This document shows positions 35,616-45,416 of a stretch of DNA of 62,746 nt, in pieces. The position numbers and the translations under genes were made by a program. The DNA comes from JAGTVG01 sp964389805 (GTDB lineage Bacteria > Bacteroidota > Bacteroidia > Cytophagales > Cyclobacteriaceae). Below the pieces are notes generated by a model. That model ran no database searches and had not been told where the DNA came from. It saw nothing but the letters and a program-made list of their open reading frames with translations. Position 1 is the first letter of the stretch, and each line of letters opens with the position of its first letter. The stretch is taken from NCBI GenBank assembly GCA_964389805.1, contig CAYMFU010000066.1, positions 1 through 62,746 of the forward strand, written 5' to 3'.

Positions 35616-38275
35616 GAGAATTTTTAATTATAATCATATTATCATTACCTATTTTTAGTGCCTTCCCCCAGGTTGGTCTGATTAAAAGCGATAATGGAAG
35701 AAGTGTTGATGCAAGAAGTGATGATGGTGAGATCCAGCTTGACTATCGAAATCCTAAGATCTTTGAAATTGCTGAAATTAATGTTACCGGTGCGCAATTT
35801 CTTGATATCAATGCATTAATCTCCATTAGCGGATTGAAAATTGGGGATAAAATAAAAATTCCCGGAGATGCGATAAGTGGCGCCATTGAGAAGCTTTGGG
35901 AGAATGGGATAATCGGTGATGTTGGTATCTATGTATCAAAAATAGAAGGTGAGCTTGTATATCTGAATATTGATTTGAAAGAACGTCCACGAATTACAAG
36001 AATCAATTTTGATGGCATTACCAAATCTCAGCAAACAGAACTTAATGACCAGATAAAACTCATTCGCGGACGCGTATTAACGGATGTCTTGCTGAAGAAT
36101 ACAGAACTATCCATAAAGAAGTATTTTATAGAAAAGGGTTACCTGAACACTGAAGTAAACACTGTTCAGAAGGTTGATACCCTCGTATCAAACGGCGTAC
36201 AAATCTTTCTGGAAATTGATAAAAAATATAAGGTCCGGATCAATAGAATCAACATATATGGAAATTCTGATGTGGCAGATTCCAAGCTAAAAGGTAAAAT
36301 GAAAAAGACCAATGAGCATGTCAGGTTCTGGCTGTTTGAAGACCTCACTAAATCTATTGCTAACCTGAATGGTAAAAAACTCAAGAATTTTATCACAAAA
36401 ACAGAACCCGTCTCTACTGAGAAAATTAAGGAATACCTGAACAAGCAGGTAAAGCTAAATCTCTTTAAAGGCCAGAAATTCCTCAGCGAAGAATATCTGA
36501 ATGATAAGAAAAGTATGATCACCTATTTCAATTCTAAAGGATATCGGGACGCTCGAATCATCACTGACTCGGTATATAACTTAGGCAATAATAAGATCAA
36601 CATAGATATATCCATTGAGGAAGGCATGAAATACTACTTCAGGGATATTATCTGGACTGGAAATTTTATATATGAGGATGAGATTCTTGACAGGATATTG
36701 GGTGTAAATATTGGAGATGTCTACGACATGGAACTCATCAACAAGAAATTAACATTTAATCCTAATGGTACCGATCTGGGGGCATTATATCTGGATAATG
36801 GCTATCTGGCCTATAGTTGTACGCCAGTTGAGACTGAAATTGACGGTGATTCGATTGATGTTGAAATGCGAATACAGGAAGGCCGGCAGTTTGATATTAA
36901 TAAGATTATTGTCAAAGGGAATGAAAGAACAAATGATCATGTTATTCTTAGAGAGATCAGGACACTTCCAGGCCAGAAATTTAGCCGTGCAGCATTAATC
37001 AGGACGCAGCGTGAATTATCCCAGTTAGGATATTTTGATCCGGAAACGATAGGGATCAATCCCATACCGAATTTTCAGGATGGCACAGTTGATATAGAAT
37101 ATTCGCTGACCGAAAGGCCAAGTGACCAGATAGAATTATCCGGCGGATGGGGCGGTTATTATGGTTTCGTGGGCACACTAGGACTGGTGTTCAATAATTT
37201 CTCCTTAAGGAACTTAACTAAACCAAAGAAATGGCATCCATTACCTGTCGGTGACGGTCAGAGATTATCACTCAGGGTACAGGCAAATGGGAAAGCCTAT
37301 CAGAGTTATTCATTTTCATTTACAGAACCATGGTTAGGTGGTAGAAAACCAAATGCTTTCACCATTTCTTTGCAAAGGTCTTCCCAAAGGACCAATGCTT
37401 TCTCTTCAGCTGAAACACAAGGTTGGCTCAAATTAAGTGGTATAACCTTCAGCCTTGCAAGAAGGATTCGATGGCCCGATGATTATTTCACTCTAAGCAA
37501 TTCACTTAATTACTACATTTATGACCTGAACAATTATGGATACAGACTTGGCTTTTCAACCGGGGTTGCCAACAACATCACATTTAATACCACAATTTCT
37601 CGAAACAGTGTCGACCAGCCCATGTATCCAAGATATGGTTCAAATATTTCATTGAGTGTCAGTTTAACACCTCCTTACTCATTATGGAATGATATTGACT
37701 ATGAAACTGCCGATAATGCAGCCAAATATAAGTGGATCGAATACAACAAATGGATGTTCGACGCTAGCTTTTTTCAAAAATTGGCAGGAAATTTGGTAGC
37801 TAGTGCTAGAGTGCACGTTGGTTACATGGGCGGTTATGGTGCACCTATTGGTCCATTTGAAAGATTTGTAATGGGCGGAAGTGGATTGGCTGGACAGGAC
37901 TTCTTACTGGGAACAGATATAATTGCATTGCGGGGATATGAAGACAGGGAAGTTACTCCAAGGGATCCTGTAACTGGAATTGAAGGGGGGACAGCCTATA
38001 ATAAATTGGTCTTTGAATTAAGGTATCCGATATCTTTAAATCCATCGGCTACCATCTATGTTTTAACATTTGCGGAAGGTGGCGGCAACTGGATTCATGG
38101 ATATGAGTTTAATCCATTTAAAACCTACCGTTCAGCTGGTTTGGGGGCCCGAATATTTATGCCGGCATTTGGTTTGCTTGGAATAGATTGGGCATATGGT
38201 TTCGACAGGTTGCCTGGACAACCAAATGTTAGTGGATCACAATTCCACTTTACAATAGGTCAACAGTTTAGATAA
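35612..38275 (+). CDS. bamA: Outer-membrane protein assembly factor BamA
   Basis: 887 residues: signal peptide, about five POTRA repeats (residues ~50-490), and a C-terminal 16-strand barrel. POTRA pieces are visible at FEIAEINVTGAQFLDINAL, RINRINIYGNSDVADSKL and FDINKIIVKGNERTNDHVI. The barrel ends with FHFTIGQQFR, closing on an aromatic residue near the C-terminus as BAM proteins do. The extended sequence IRAL-type block TDIIALRGYEDREVTP in the barrel matches the conserved loop-6 VRGY region. It folds outer-membrane proteins, with Skp-like chaperones encoded next. Confidence 0.95.
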   Translation: MREFLIIIILSLPIFSAFPQVGLIKSDNGRSVDARSDDGEIQLDYRNPKIFEIAEINVTGAQFLDINALISISGLKIGDKIKIPGDAISGAIEKLWENGIIGDVGIYVSKIEGELVYLNIDLKERPRITRINFDGITKSQQTELNDQIKLIRGRVLTDVLLKNTELSIKKYFIEKGYLNTEVNTVQKVDTLVSNGVQIFLEIDKKYKVRINRINIYGNSDVADSKLKGKMKKTNEHVRFWLFEDLTKSIANLNGKKLKNFITKTEPVSTEKIKEYLNKQVKLNLFKGQKFLSEEYLNDKKSMITYFNSKGYRDARIITDSVYNLGNNKINIDISIEEGMKYYFRDIIWTGNFIYEDEILDRILGVNIGDVYDMELINKKLTFNPNGTDLGALYLDNGYLAYSCTPVETEIDGDSIDVEMRIQEGRQFDINKIIVKGNERTNDHVILREIRTLPGQKFSRAALIRTQRELSQLGYFDPETIGINPIPNFQDGTVDIEYSLTERPSDQIELSGGWGGYYGFVGTLGLVFNNFSLRNLTKPKKWHPLPVGDGQRLSLRVQANGKAYQSYSFSFTEPWLGGRKPNAFTISLQRSSQRTNAFSSAETQGWLKLSGITFSLARRIRWPDDYFTLSNSLNYYIYDLNNYGYRLGFSTGVANNITFNTTISRNSVDQPMYPRYGSNISLSVSLTPPYSLWNDIDYETADNAAKYKWIEYNKWMFDASFFQKLAGNLVASARVHVGYMGGYGAPIGPFERFVMGGSGLAGQDFLLGTDIIALRGYEDREVTPRDPVTGIEGGTAYNKLVFELRYPISLNPSATIYVLTFAEGGGNWIHGYEFNPFKTYRSAGLGARIFMPAFGLLGIDWAYGFDRLPGQPNVSGSQFHFTIGQQFR

Positions 38276-38285
38276 ACATAGCATT

Positions 38286-38819
38286 ATGAAGCACATAATT
38301 CTTAGTTGCCTTTTCATCGTTTTTACGCTGAGCAACGTTGTTGCACAGAAATGGGGTTATGTCGATACAGAATATATTCTAGGTAAAATTCCGGAATATA
38401 AGGAAGCCCAAGATGAGATTAATACATTATCTTTGAGCTGGGATCAGGAAATTCAGTCAATGTACAGAGAAATCGAATCCCTGTATGATAAACTTCAGGC
38501 TGAAGAAGTATTGCTAACAGCAGAAATGAAGGAAGAGAGATCGGCTGAGATCCAAATAAAAGAAGAGGAAGTTAAGGCTTATCATAAGAAAGTATTTGGA
38601 TATGAGGGTCTATTTTTTTTAAAGAAAAAAGAATTGATAAAACCGGTGCAGGATAAGGTTTTTGATGCCGTTGAGAAAGTCGCAAAGGACAATCGTTTGC
38701 AGATGGTATTTGATAAATCCGGCGAACTGGTACTAATATATACCGATCCAATCCATGATTATACAGATTATGTATTGGAAGAACTAGGTTTGGGAGACAA
38801 GAATGATGTTATAAAATGA
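38286..38819 (+). CDS. OmpH/Skp-family periplasmic chaperone, first copy
   Basis: 177 residues: signal peptide (LSCLFIVFTLSNVVAQ), then the Skp-like sequence starting KWGYVDTEYILGKIPEY. A long charged coiled coil occupies about 45-130. Skp trimers hold unfolded outer-membrane proteins on the way to BamA, encoded 10 nt upstream. Its stop overlaps the next gene's start (ATGA). Confidence 0.9.
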   Translation: MKHIILSCLFIVFTLSNVVAQKWGYVDTEYILGKIPEYKEAQDEINTLSLSWDQEIQSMYREIESLYDKLQAEEVLLTAEMKEERSAEIQIKEEEVKAYHKKVFGYEGLFFLKKKELIKPVQDKVFDAVEKVAKDNRLQMVFDKSGELVLIYTDPIHDYTDYVLEELGLGDKNDVIK

Positions 38820-39391
38820 ACAAACACTTAAAAAACACAATAATGAAAAAGTTATTTATTGTAATTACCTTGTTTACAGTGATAGCCGTAAGCAAGAGTT
38901 ACGCACAATCTGATTTAAAGATCGGTTACACAAATGTGGATTACGTATTAAATCTACTTCCTGAAGCTCAAGAAATAGAGGCTGAACTTACTGCATACGG
39001 GAAACAACTTGAATCTCAATTGCAATCCAAAATGGCTGAATTTCAGGAAAAACTTAATGATTATCAGACAAAAATGAGCAGTGGTGAAATGTTACCAGCC
39101 GTTGCCAGAGATAAAGAAAATGAGTTAAATGGATTAAGACAATCTATCGAGAAATTTCAAAGAGATGCCGATGCTTCTTTACAAAAGAAACAGGTAGACT
39201 TGGTGCAACCTGCTTATGAAAAGATACAAAATGCTATCAATGTCGTTGCGGAAGCAAATAATTATTCCCATGTTTTCAGTAGTGATGTAGGTGCATTTGC
39301 TGTCTTATTGTATGCAAATGAAGAATCAAACATAACAGACCTGGTTCTTGCTGAATTGGGCATTGAAGCACCTGTTGAAGCTAGTGAATAA
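38816..39391 (+). CDS. OmpH/Skp-family periplasmic chaperone, second copy
   Basis: 191 residues with a signal peptide (KKLFIVITLFTVIAVSKSYA) and the Skp body LKIGYTNVDYVLNLLPEAQ followed by a coiled coil. The first ATG at 38816 overlaps the previous stop; an ATG at 38843 right before the signal peptide is an equally good start. Two tandem Skp paralogues after bamA are common in Bacteroidota. A strong terminator follows at 39401. Confidence 0.9.
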   Translation: MNKHLKNTIMKKLFIVITLFTVIAVSKSYAQSDLKIGYTNVDYVLNLLPEAQEIEAELTAYGKQLESQLQSKMAEFQEKLNDYQTKMSSGEMLPAVARDKENELNGLRQSIEKFQRDADASLQKKQVDLVQPAYEKIQNAINVVAEANNYSHVFSSDVGAFAVLLYANEESNITDLVLAELGIEAPVEASE

Positions 39392-39400
39392 GATCGTTTA

Positions 39401-39447
39401 ACAGATGTTTTGCCCCGTGGAAGCCGGGCAAAACATCTGTTTTATAT
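39401..39447 (+). terminator. Strong rho-independent terminator after the skp pair
   Basis: A perfect 15-bp inverted repeat: ACAGATGTTTTGCCC (39401-39415) and GGGCAAAACATCTGT (39426-39440) with a 10-nt loop, followed by TTTTAT. It closes the uppS-bamA-skp-skp operon and sits only 11 nt before the ldcA start. Confidence 0.92.
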
Positions 39448-39451
39448 TATT

Positions 39452-40369
39452 ATGACCCAATTCCCACCATTCTTAAAGCCTTCTGATCTTACCGGCATAA
39501 TACCACCAGCCAGCAGAATTCCAAATAAATATATTGAGCAAGCTAAAATCCTACTTGAATCATGGGGATTAGAAGTAATTCTATCGACAAATTGGGATAA
39601 AAATCATTTTGGCTTTGCAGGCACTGACGAAGAAAGGCTCAGGGCATTTCAGGATCTTGTAGACAATAAAGAGGTAAAATGCATTTTCTGCGCTCGTGGC
39701 GGATATGGTACTTCCAGGATCATTGATCAACTGGATCTTGATGGATTTTCCTCCTCTCCAAAATGGGTCATCGGCTTTAGCGATATTACTGTTTTGCTAA
39801 ACAAACTTCTTATATATCAATATGGTGGAATTCATGGCCCCATGCCAATAAATTTTCATGAAGATAATTCCAAGCGATCACTTCAAATTCTTAAGAACTT
39901 CCTCTTTTATGGCACCTATCCAAAGATAAGTTGTGCATCCAATCCACGCAATCGCCAGGGATTTGCTTCCGGTGAGATCGTTGGAGGTAATTTAACTATG
40001 CTGACGAACAGTATAGGGACATCAACACAACTGAATACAGATGGAAAGATCTTGTTTATCGAAGATATTGATGAGAGAATGTACAGGATTGACAGAATGC
40101 TTGTTCATCTGAATAGAGCAGGGAGGTTCAAGGAGCTGAAGGGATTGATTGTCGGACATTTTACGAATATTACAGAAAAAAAGGAATTTGGTTACTCTAT
40201 CGAAGACATGATCTTATCTCATACCAAAGAATTTGATTTTCCGGTATGCTTTGGGGCTCCAATAGGACATGTTATGCCCAATTACCCGATTATAGTTGGG
40301 AGTAATGTATCACTTCAGGTAGAATCAGATAAATCTACACTTGCCTTAAAAGAGAATTCCGGCAATTAA
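39452..40369 (+). CDS. ldcA: LD-carboxypeptidase (muramoyltetrapeptide carboxypeptidase)
   Basis: Serine peptidase (S66 family) that removes the terminal D-Ala from murein tetrapeptides during recycling. 305 residues from the ATG at 39452; the open frame further up runs through the terminator and is discarded. Nucleophile S110 is in WVIGFSDITVLL. Conserved ARGGYGTSRI, GEIVGGNLTML, LFIEDIDE and the catalytic-histidine region GAPIGH are visible. The 3' end overlaps chrA on the other strand by 24 nt. Confidence 0.92.
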   Translation: MTQFPPFLKPSDLTGIIPPASRIPNKYIEQAKILLESWGLEVILSTNWDKNHFGFAGTDEERLRAFQDLVDNKEVKCIFCARGGYGTSRIIDQLDLDGFSSSPKWVIGFSDITVLLNKLLIYQYGGIHGPMPINFHEDNSKRSLQILKNFLFYGTYPKISCASNPRNRQGFASGEIVGGNLTMLTNSIGTSTQLNTDGKILFIEDIDERMYRIDRMLVHLNRAGRFKELKGLIVGHFTNITEKKEFGYSIEDMILSHTKEFDFPVCFGAPIGHVMPNYPIIVGSNVSLQVESDKSTLALKENSGN

Positions 40370-41521
40370 TCCAATTATAATCAATAGAGGTGCCAGGGCG
40401 CTCACGAAATTTAACAAGGTGAAAGTGCCTAAGATGATCCCCAGGTTCATTAAATTCATTTCAATAGGCTGTATCATAAAGACGGTAGCGGTCATTAATA
40501 ATCCAGTACTTGCTGCAGTAATGCCTTCAATAGATGCCCTGATTACCCGGTATTGTTTGAGATTATCCCAGAATCTAATTAAAAAGTAAATAAGGAATGT
40601 TCCCGGTAAAAATATACCAGCGGAAGCAATTACCCCCCCGGCAATTTCTCCAAATATCCCGTATTCCCGCATAGACAAGGCGCCAACATAGGAGCAAAAG
40701 GAGAAAACCGGGCCAGGAACAGCCTGTACGAATGCAAATCCTACAAGGAATTCCTCAGAACTCAGATAATGCTTAAATTCAACAAATTCGGTGAAAAGAA
40801 GTGGAACAAGCACATGACCTCCTCCAAAAATCAAACTTCCATTCCGGTAAAAGTTCTCGAACAGGCGGACTGGTAGTTCCTTAGTATAATGACCAATTAG
40901 TGCAGCTATTATGAAAACGCCCGCCCAGAGAAGAAAATTATTCCATCGGATTTTTATGGTGTCTTTATCCGCTACAGGTTGTTTTTTGAATTTAAAAGCG
41001 GTTAGTCCACCAGCACCAATTAAAATTATGGGTATAAGAAAGGGTGATGGAAACATATATAGTAAGAAAGCTGAAAGGACCATTAGGATAAAAGCTGTTT
41101 TGGTTCTTACCACCTTCCAGGCTATATGTATAGAGGCATAACCCACAAAACCTACAGCCATAGGTTGAATAAAACGGGTAAAATTGATGGAAATTCCCTG
41201 TTCATGAAACTTTGACATTAGTATCCCCAGGAATGTCATTATAGAAACTGCAGGAAATGCCCATACAAGCAGTGTGAGGTAAGCCAACTTATGGCCACCA
41301 AGTTTGTAACCCAAAGCAGTAATGGTCTGTGTAGAAGTAGGTCCCGGCAAAACCTGGCATAAAGCGTTCAGTTCAATAAGGTCTTTTTCTGACAGATAGC
41401 CTCTCTTTTCTACAAATATCTTCAGGAACAGGGCAAGGTGAGCTTGTGGGCCACCAAAAGCACTAATTGAAAGGAATAGAACATCCCGAAGAAAGATAAT
41501 ATGTCTAATTCTTTTGATCAC
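40346..41521 (-). CDS. chrA: Chromate transporter, long-chain ChrA type
   Basis: 391-residue membrane protein with two homologous CHR domains, so the fused long type. The N-terminal domain shows FGGPQAHLALFLKIFVEKRG and LPGPTSTQTITALGYKLGG. The second, after about residue 200, shows FGGGHVLVPLL and AVPGPVFSFCSYVGAL. ChrA exports chromate using the proton gradient, but many homologues have untested substrates. Monocistronic and tail-to-tail with ldcA. Confidence 0.9.
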   Translation of the reverse strand: MIKRIRHIIFLRDVLFLSISAFGGPQAHLALFLKIFVEKRGYLSEKDLIELNALCQVLPGPTSTQTITALGYKLGGHKLAYLTLLVWAFPAVSIMTFLGILMSKFHEQGISINFTRFIQPMAVGFVGYASIHIAWKVVRTKTAFILMVLSAFLLYMFPSPFLIPIILIGAGGLTAFKFKKQPVADKDTIKIRWNNFLLWAGVFIIAALIGHYTKELPVRLFENFYRNGSLIFGGGHVLVPLLFTEFVEFKHYLSSEEFLVGFAFVQAVPGPVFSFCSYVGALSMREYGIFGEIAGGVIASAGIFLPGTFLIYFLIRFWDNLKQYRVIRASIEGITAASTGLLMTATVFMIQPIEMNLMNLGIILGTFTLLNFVSALAPLLIIIGLIAGILF

Positions 41522-41726
41522 TAATTAACTCTATGAAAAACGAGAAATAAAAACTTGTAAATTTTATCCACTTAATCAAGAAATTTCAACAAACATTTTC
41601 AAGTAGAATATTTAAAAAGAATTTTCTGTTACCAAATTAAAAAATTTACTAAATTATAGCTTCCCGTAGAATAAATGCAATTATCTGCTATTCTGAAACA
41701 TTTATTAAAAATTTAAACATAAAACA

Positions 41727-42431
41727 ATGAAGAAGATCTTAATAGCCATATTAATTTCCTTTCTTGCATACGAAGCCAAAAGTCAATGTAACACTTATTT
41801 CAGTTTTAAGGAAGGTACGGAATATGAAATGACTCATTATTCAGCTAAAGATAAGGTCACTGGAAAATCTTTATCTCAGATTCTCAGTGTGGAAGATAAC
41901 AGTGGTGTTTTAACAGCTCATATTAAAGGGACAGCCTTCGACAATAAAGGAAAAGAAATTACCAGTATGAATTTCGAATACATCTGTGATCAAGGCGTTC
42001 TGAAAATGGACCTGAAAAGGCTTATACCTAAGGATATGTTTGGTAGTGATGCGGATATTGAATTCGAACTGGAAGGAGACTATCTGGAGCTTCCAGAGAG
42101 TCTGGAAATTGGGCAATCTCTAAAAGATGGTATGATCGAAGGTAAAATGACGATGGAAGGAAATCCTGCCATGGCAGATATGACTATGTCTGTGAAGATT
42201 TTCAATAGGAAAGTGGAGGCGAAGGAGGATATTTCAACCCCTGCAGGCAATTTCACTTGTTATAAGATCTCATATGATATGGAAAGTTCAACAAAGGTTA
42301 TGGGCATGAATAATAAGGTAAATCTGAAAGGAGTTGATTATGTATCGGAAGGAACAGGAGTAGTCAAAACAGAATCCTATAACAAAAAAGGAAGCCTGTC
42401 CAGTTACTCTCTGCTTACCGGGTATAAATGA
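41727..42431 (+). CDS. TapB-like (DUF3108-like) secreted protein
   Basis: 234 residues with a signal peptide (MKKILIAILISFLAYEAKS). The body (CNTYFSFKEGTEYEMTHYSA, EDISTPAGNFTCYKISYDME) matches small Bacteroidota proteins annotated TapB or DUF3108-like. Methionine-rich near the middle. Preceded by 205 nt of AT-rich sequence shared with divergent chrA. Function unknown. Confidence 0.7.
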   Translation: MKKILIAILISFLAYEAKSQCNTYFSFKEGTEYEMTHYSAKDKVTGKSLSQILSVEDNSGVLTAHIKGTAFDNKGKEITSMNFEYICDQGVLKMDLKRLIPKDMFGSDADIEFELEGDYLELPESLEIGQSLKDGMIEGKMTMEGNPAMADMTMSVKIFNRKVEAKEDISTPAGNFTCYKISYDMESSTKVMGMNNKVNLKGVDYVSEGTGVVKTESYNKKGSLSSYSLLTGYK

Positions 42432-42469
42432 TCCACAATCTGATCATTTGTGCTTTTAAGCATTAATTC

Positions 42470-44218
42470 TCAGGATCTCAGTTGAATATGCAATTCTTTC
42501 AGTTGATCTTCGGATATTGGTGCCGGTGTGTCAATCATAACGTCCCTCGCGGAATTATTTTTCGGGAAAGCTATATAGTCGCGTATAGATTCCGTTCCAC
42601 CAAATAAGGCACATATCCGGTCGAAACCAAAAGCGATACCTCCATGAGGTGGTGCCCCATATTCAAAAGCATCCATAAGGAATCCAAATTGTGCTTTCGC
42701 TTCCTCGGGGCTAAATCCCAGAGCCTGAAACATTTTTTGCTGTATCTCTTTTTCATGGATTCTGATGGAACCACCACCCAGTTCCACACCATTGATGACC
42801 ATATCGTAGGCATTTGCCCTAACTTTACCTGGTTCATTCTCCAGCAATTCTATTTCTTCAGGATTTGGAGAAGTAAATGGATGATGCATGGCATGGTATC
42901 TCTGACTTTCTTCATCCCATTCCAGCAATGGAAAGTCAACGACCCATAATGGAGCAAATTTAGAATTATCTCTAAGACCCAGGTCTTCTCCTATTTTCAA
43001 TCTGAGTTCTGATAAGGCCTTTCTTGTCTGGCCTGATTCTCCAGCTAATATCAACAGGAGGTCACCATTCTTCGCTCCAAATAACTCGGCCCATTGCTTT
43101 AAGTCGTCCTGGGCAAAAAACTTGTCAACCGAGGATTTATAAGTACCATCCTGATTGCATTTTGTATACACAAGCCCCTTAGCACCAATTTGTGGACGAC
43201 GGACATAGTCTATCAAAGCATCTAATTGTTTCCTGGACCAATCGGCTGCACCTTCAACTTTTATTCCAACTACCAGAGCGGCACTGTCGAATTCATTAAA
43301 TCCTTTACCTTTTACCAGGTCGTTCATCTCATGAAAAGTCATTTCAAATCTTGTATCTGGCTTATCAGATCCGTATTTTTCAATGGCTTCACTATATTGC
43401 ATAATAGGAAAGTCATTCAACTCTACCCCTTTAACGGCTTTAAAAAGATGCTTCATCATACCTTCGAAAACCTCTAAAATATCTTCCCTTGTAATAAAAG
43501 ACATTTCACAATCGATCTGGGTGAACTCTGGTTGACGATCTGCACGAAGATCCTCATCCCTGAAACACCTGACTATCTGAAAATACCTGTCAAATCCCGA
43601 AACCATTAATAATTGTTTAAAGGTCTGAGGTGATTGAGGCAGTGCGTAGAATTCTCCTTCACTGATCCTTGATGGCACAACAAAGTCCCTTGCCCCTTCG
43701 GGAGTAGATTTAATAAGGAAAGGTGTTTCGACCTCTATAAAATCTTTACTGCTAAAGTAATTCCGTGTTTCCTGCATGATCTTATGCCTTAGCAAGAGGT
43801 TCTCTTTTATAGGTCTCCTTCTAAGATCAAGATAGCGATACTTCATCCTGAGATCCTCACCTCCATCAGTTTCCTCTTCGATTGTAAATGGTGGCACTTT
43901 TGATTTATTCAGGATAATTAGATCTTTTACAAATACTTCTATATCTCCAGTATCAATTTTTTCATTTTTAGAAATCCGTTCAATGACCTCTCCCTCTGCC
44001 TGTACAACATACTCCCTTCCAATCATTCTGGATTTTTTCAAAACTTCTGAATTGGTTTTACTTTCATCAAAGATTAATTGGGTTATCCCGTACCGGTCCC
44101 TGACATCAATCCAGATCATACCCCCCTTATCTCTTATCTTCTGTACCCAACCTGTTAGGGTAACTATATTTCCAACATGATTTATCCTTAATTCACCACA
44201 AGTATGAGTTCTTAACAT
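42470..44218 (-). CDS. aspS: Aspartyl-tRNA synthetase
   Basis: Class II synthetase, 582 residues, the long bacterial form with the GAD insertion. An OB-fold anticodon domain at 1-100 includes GWVQKIRDKGGMIWIDVRD. Motif 2 is FRDEDLRADRQPEFTQID, and motif 3 is GIAFGFDRICALFGG. Discriminating or non-discriminating behaviour cannot be told from sequence alone. The presence of gatA at 14261 makes tRNA-dependent amidation possible. Convergent with the TapB-like gene. Confidence 0.97.
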   Translation of the reverse strand: MLRTHTCGELRINHVGNIVTLTGWVQKIRDKGGMIWIDVRDRYGITQLIFDESKTNSEVLKKSRMIGREYVVQAEGEVIERISKNEKIDTGDIEVFVKDLIILNKSKVPPFTIEEETDGGEDLRMKYRYLDLRRRPIKENLLLRHKIMQETRNYFSSKDFIEVETPFLIKSTPEGARDFVVPSRISEGEFYALPQSPQTFKQLLMVSGFDRYFQIVRCFRDEDLRADRQPEFTQIDCEMSFITREDILEVFEGMMKHLFKAVKGVELNDFPIMQYSEAIEKYGSDKPDTRFEMTFHEMNDLVKGKGFNEFDSAALVVGIKVEGAADWSRKQLDALIDYVRRPQIGAKGLVYTKCNQDGTYKSSVDKFFAQDDLKQWAELFGAKNGDLLLILAGESGQTRKALSELRLKIGEDLGLRDNSKFAPLWVVDFPLLEWDEESQRYHAMHHPFTSPNPEEIELLENEPGKVRANAYDMVINGVELGGGSIRIHEKEIQQKMFQALGFSPEEAKAQFGFLMDAFEYGAPPHGGIAFGFDRICALFGGTESIRDYIAFPKNNSARDVMIDTPAPISEDQLKELHIQLRS

Positions 44219-44381
44219 ATTCCTGAAATTTTAAGAGGTAAATTTAACGATAGAAATACATATAATCTGAAAACTTATCACTGAAAGTAAATTTTGATCC
44301 TAAAATTTTGATTTTAAGTAATTTGAGCAAGATTAATTTACTTAAATTTACAATTGGACTTTGTATTATAAGAAATTAACG

Positions 44382-44930
44382 ATGTATCGAAACCTGATTT
44401 TCTTATTGTTGTTTCTTCTGCTATCAGCACAGCAGTACAGGCTTGTAAAGGTAAAAGTTGACAAAAATATTACCGTTAAACTGCCATCTGATTTTACGCT
44501 TGTGCCTGAGGCCGATGTTGGGACCAAATATATATCATACAGGTTTCCAATCGCCTTGTATTCGAATTCTACTAAGGAGGTTGATTTCAGTGTAAACTTT
44601 TCTGTATCAAAATGGCAATCCTCTGACCTGGAACTTGTGCAGTCGTTCTACAAAAGTAATATTGCTAATCTATTTGATAATATAGAATTCCTTAGTGAAT
44701 CTATTGAGGAGATAAACGACAGGAAATATATTGTGTTTGAATTTACGTCCTCAATTTCAGAAGCCCAAAGTGTACTCAGGCAAGGTGCCAGTATCAAAAA
44801 GTATTACTATATTCAATATACTTTATTGCAGGGAACTGTATTGATATTCAGTTTCAGTACACCACAACGGATCATGAATGAATGGCGGACTACAGCTGGA
44901 GAGATTATGCATACAGTTAAAATTAAATAA
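44382..44930 (+). CDS. Exported protein of unknown function
   Basis: 182 residues from the ATG at 44382, with a hydrophobic signal (LIFLLLFLLLSAQQ). The mature part is beta-rich and contains KNITVKLPSDFTLVPEADVG and RKYIVFEFTSSISEAQS. This loosely recalls the PsbP/DcrB-like fold of small envelope proteins, but I do not recognise the family securely. A TTG seven codons upstream is an alternative start. One nucleotide separates it from tadA, so they are probably co-transcribed. Confidence 0.65.
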   Translation: MYRNLIFLLLFLLLSAQQYRLVKVKVDKNITVKLPSDFTLVPEADVGTKYISYRFPIALYSNSTKEVDFSVNFSVSKWQSSDLELVQSFYKSNIANLFDNIEFLSESIEEINDRKYIVFEFTSSISEAQSVLRQGASIKKYYYIQYTLLQGTVLIFSFSTPQRIMNEWRTTAGEIMHTVKIK

Positions 44931-44931
44931 A

Positions 44932-45384
44932 ATGGGCCTGAGCATTTATTCGGATGACCATTTCATGAAAGAAGCCTTGAAACAGGCTGAGATTGCTCTG
45001 GAAGAAAAAGAAATACCCGTTGGTGCAGTTATTGTCTGTAATAATAAGATCATTGCGAGGGCATACAATCAAACCGAAAAACTCAATGATTCTACTGCAC
45101 ATGCTGAAATGATAGCATTGACAGCTGCCTTTAATTATTTAGGCGGAAAATATTTGCCTGATTGCTCGATATATATAACTCTTGAACCTTGTATTATGTG
45201 TGCCGGGGCTTTATACTGGTCACAGATAGGGAAATTAATATTTGGAACATCTGACATGAAACGTGGTTACAGAACTGCGAAGTCAACAATATTACATCCC
45301 AAAACAAAAGTCAAAAAAGGAATTTTAGCCAAGGATTGTAAACAAATTCTCGATAAATCCTTTATTACTATAAGAAACAATTAA
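44932..45384 (+). CDS. tadA: tRNA-specific adenosine deaminase
   Basis: Deaminates A34 to inosine in tRNA-Arg(ACG). 150 residues from the ATG at 44932, which restores the family N-terminus. Zinc and catalytic residues are H57 and E59 (TAHAEM) and C87/C90 (EPCIMCAGAL). The frame is open 18 codons further upstream inside the preceding gene, but that part is not family-like. Confidence 0.94.
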   Translation: MGLSIYSDDHFMKEALKQAEIALEEKEIPVGAVIVCNNKIIARAYNQTEKLNDSTAHAEMIALTAAFNYLGGKYLPDCSIYITLEPCIMCAGALYWSQIGKLIFGTSDMKRGYRTAKSTILHPKTKVKKGILAKDCKQILDKSFITIRNN

Positions 45385-45416
45385 AATTATTATTAAACCA
45401 AATAAAATTATTAACT

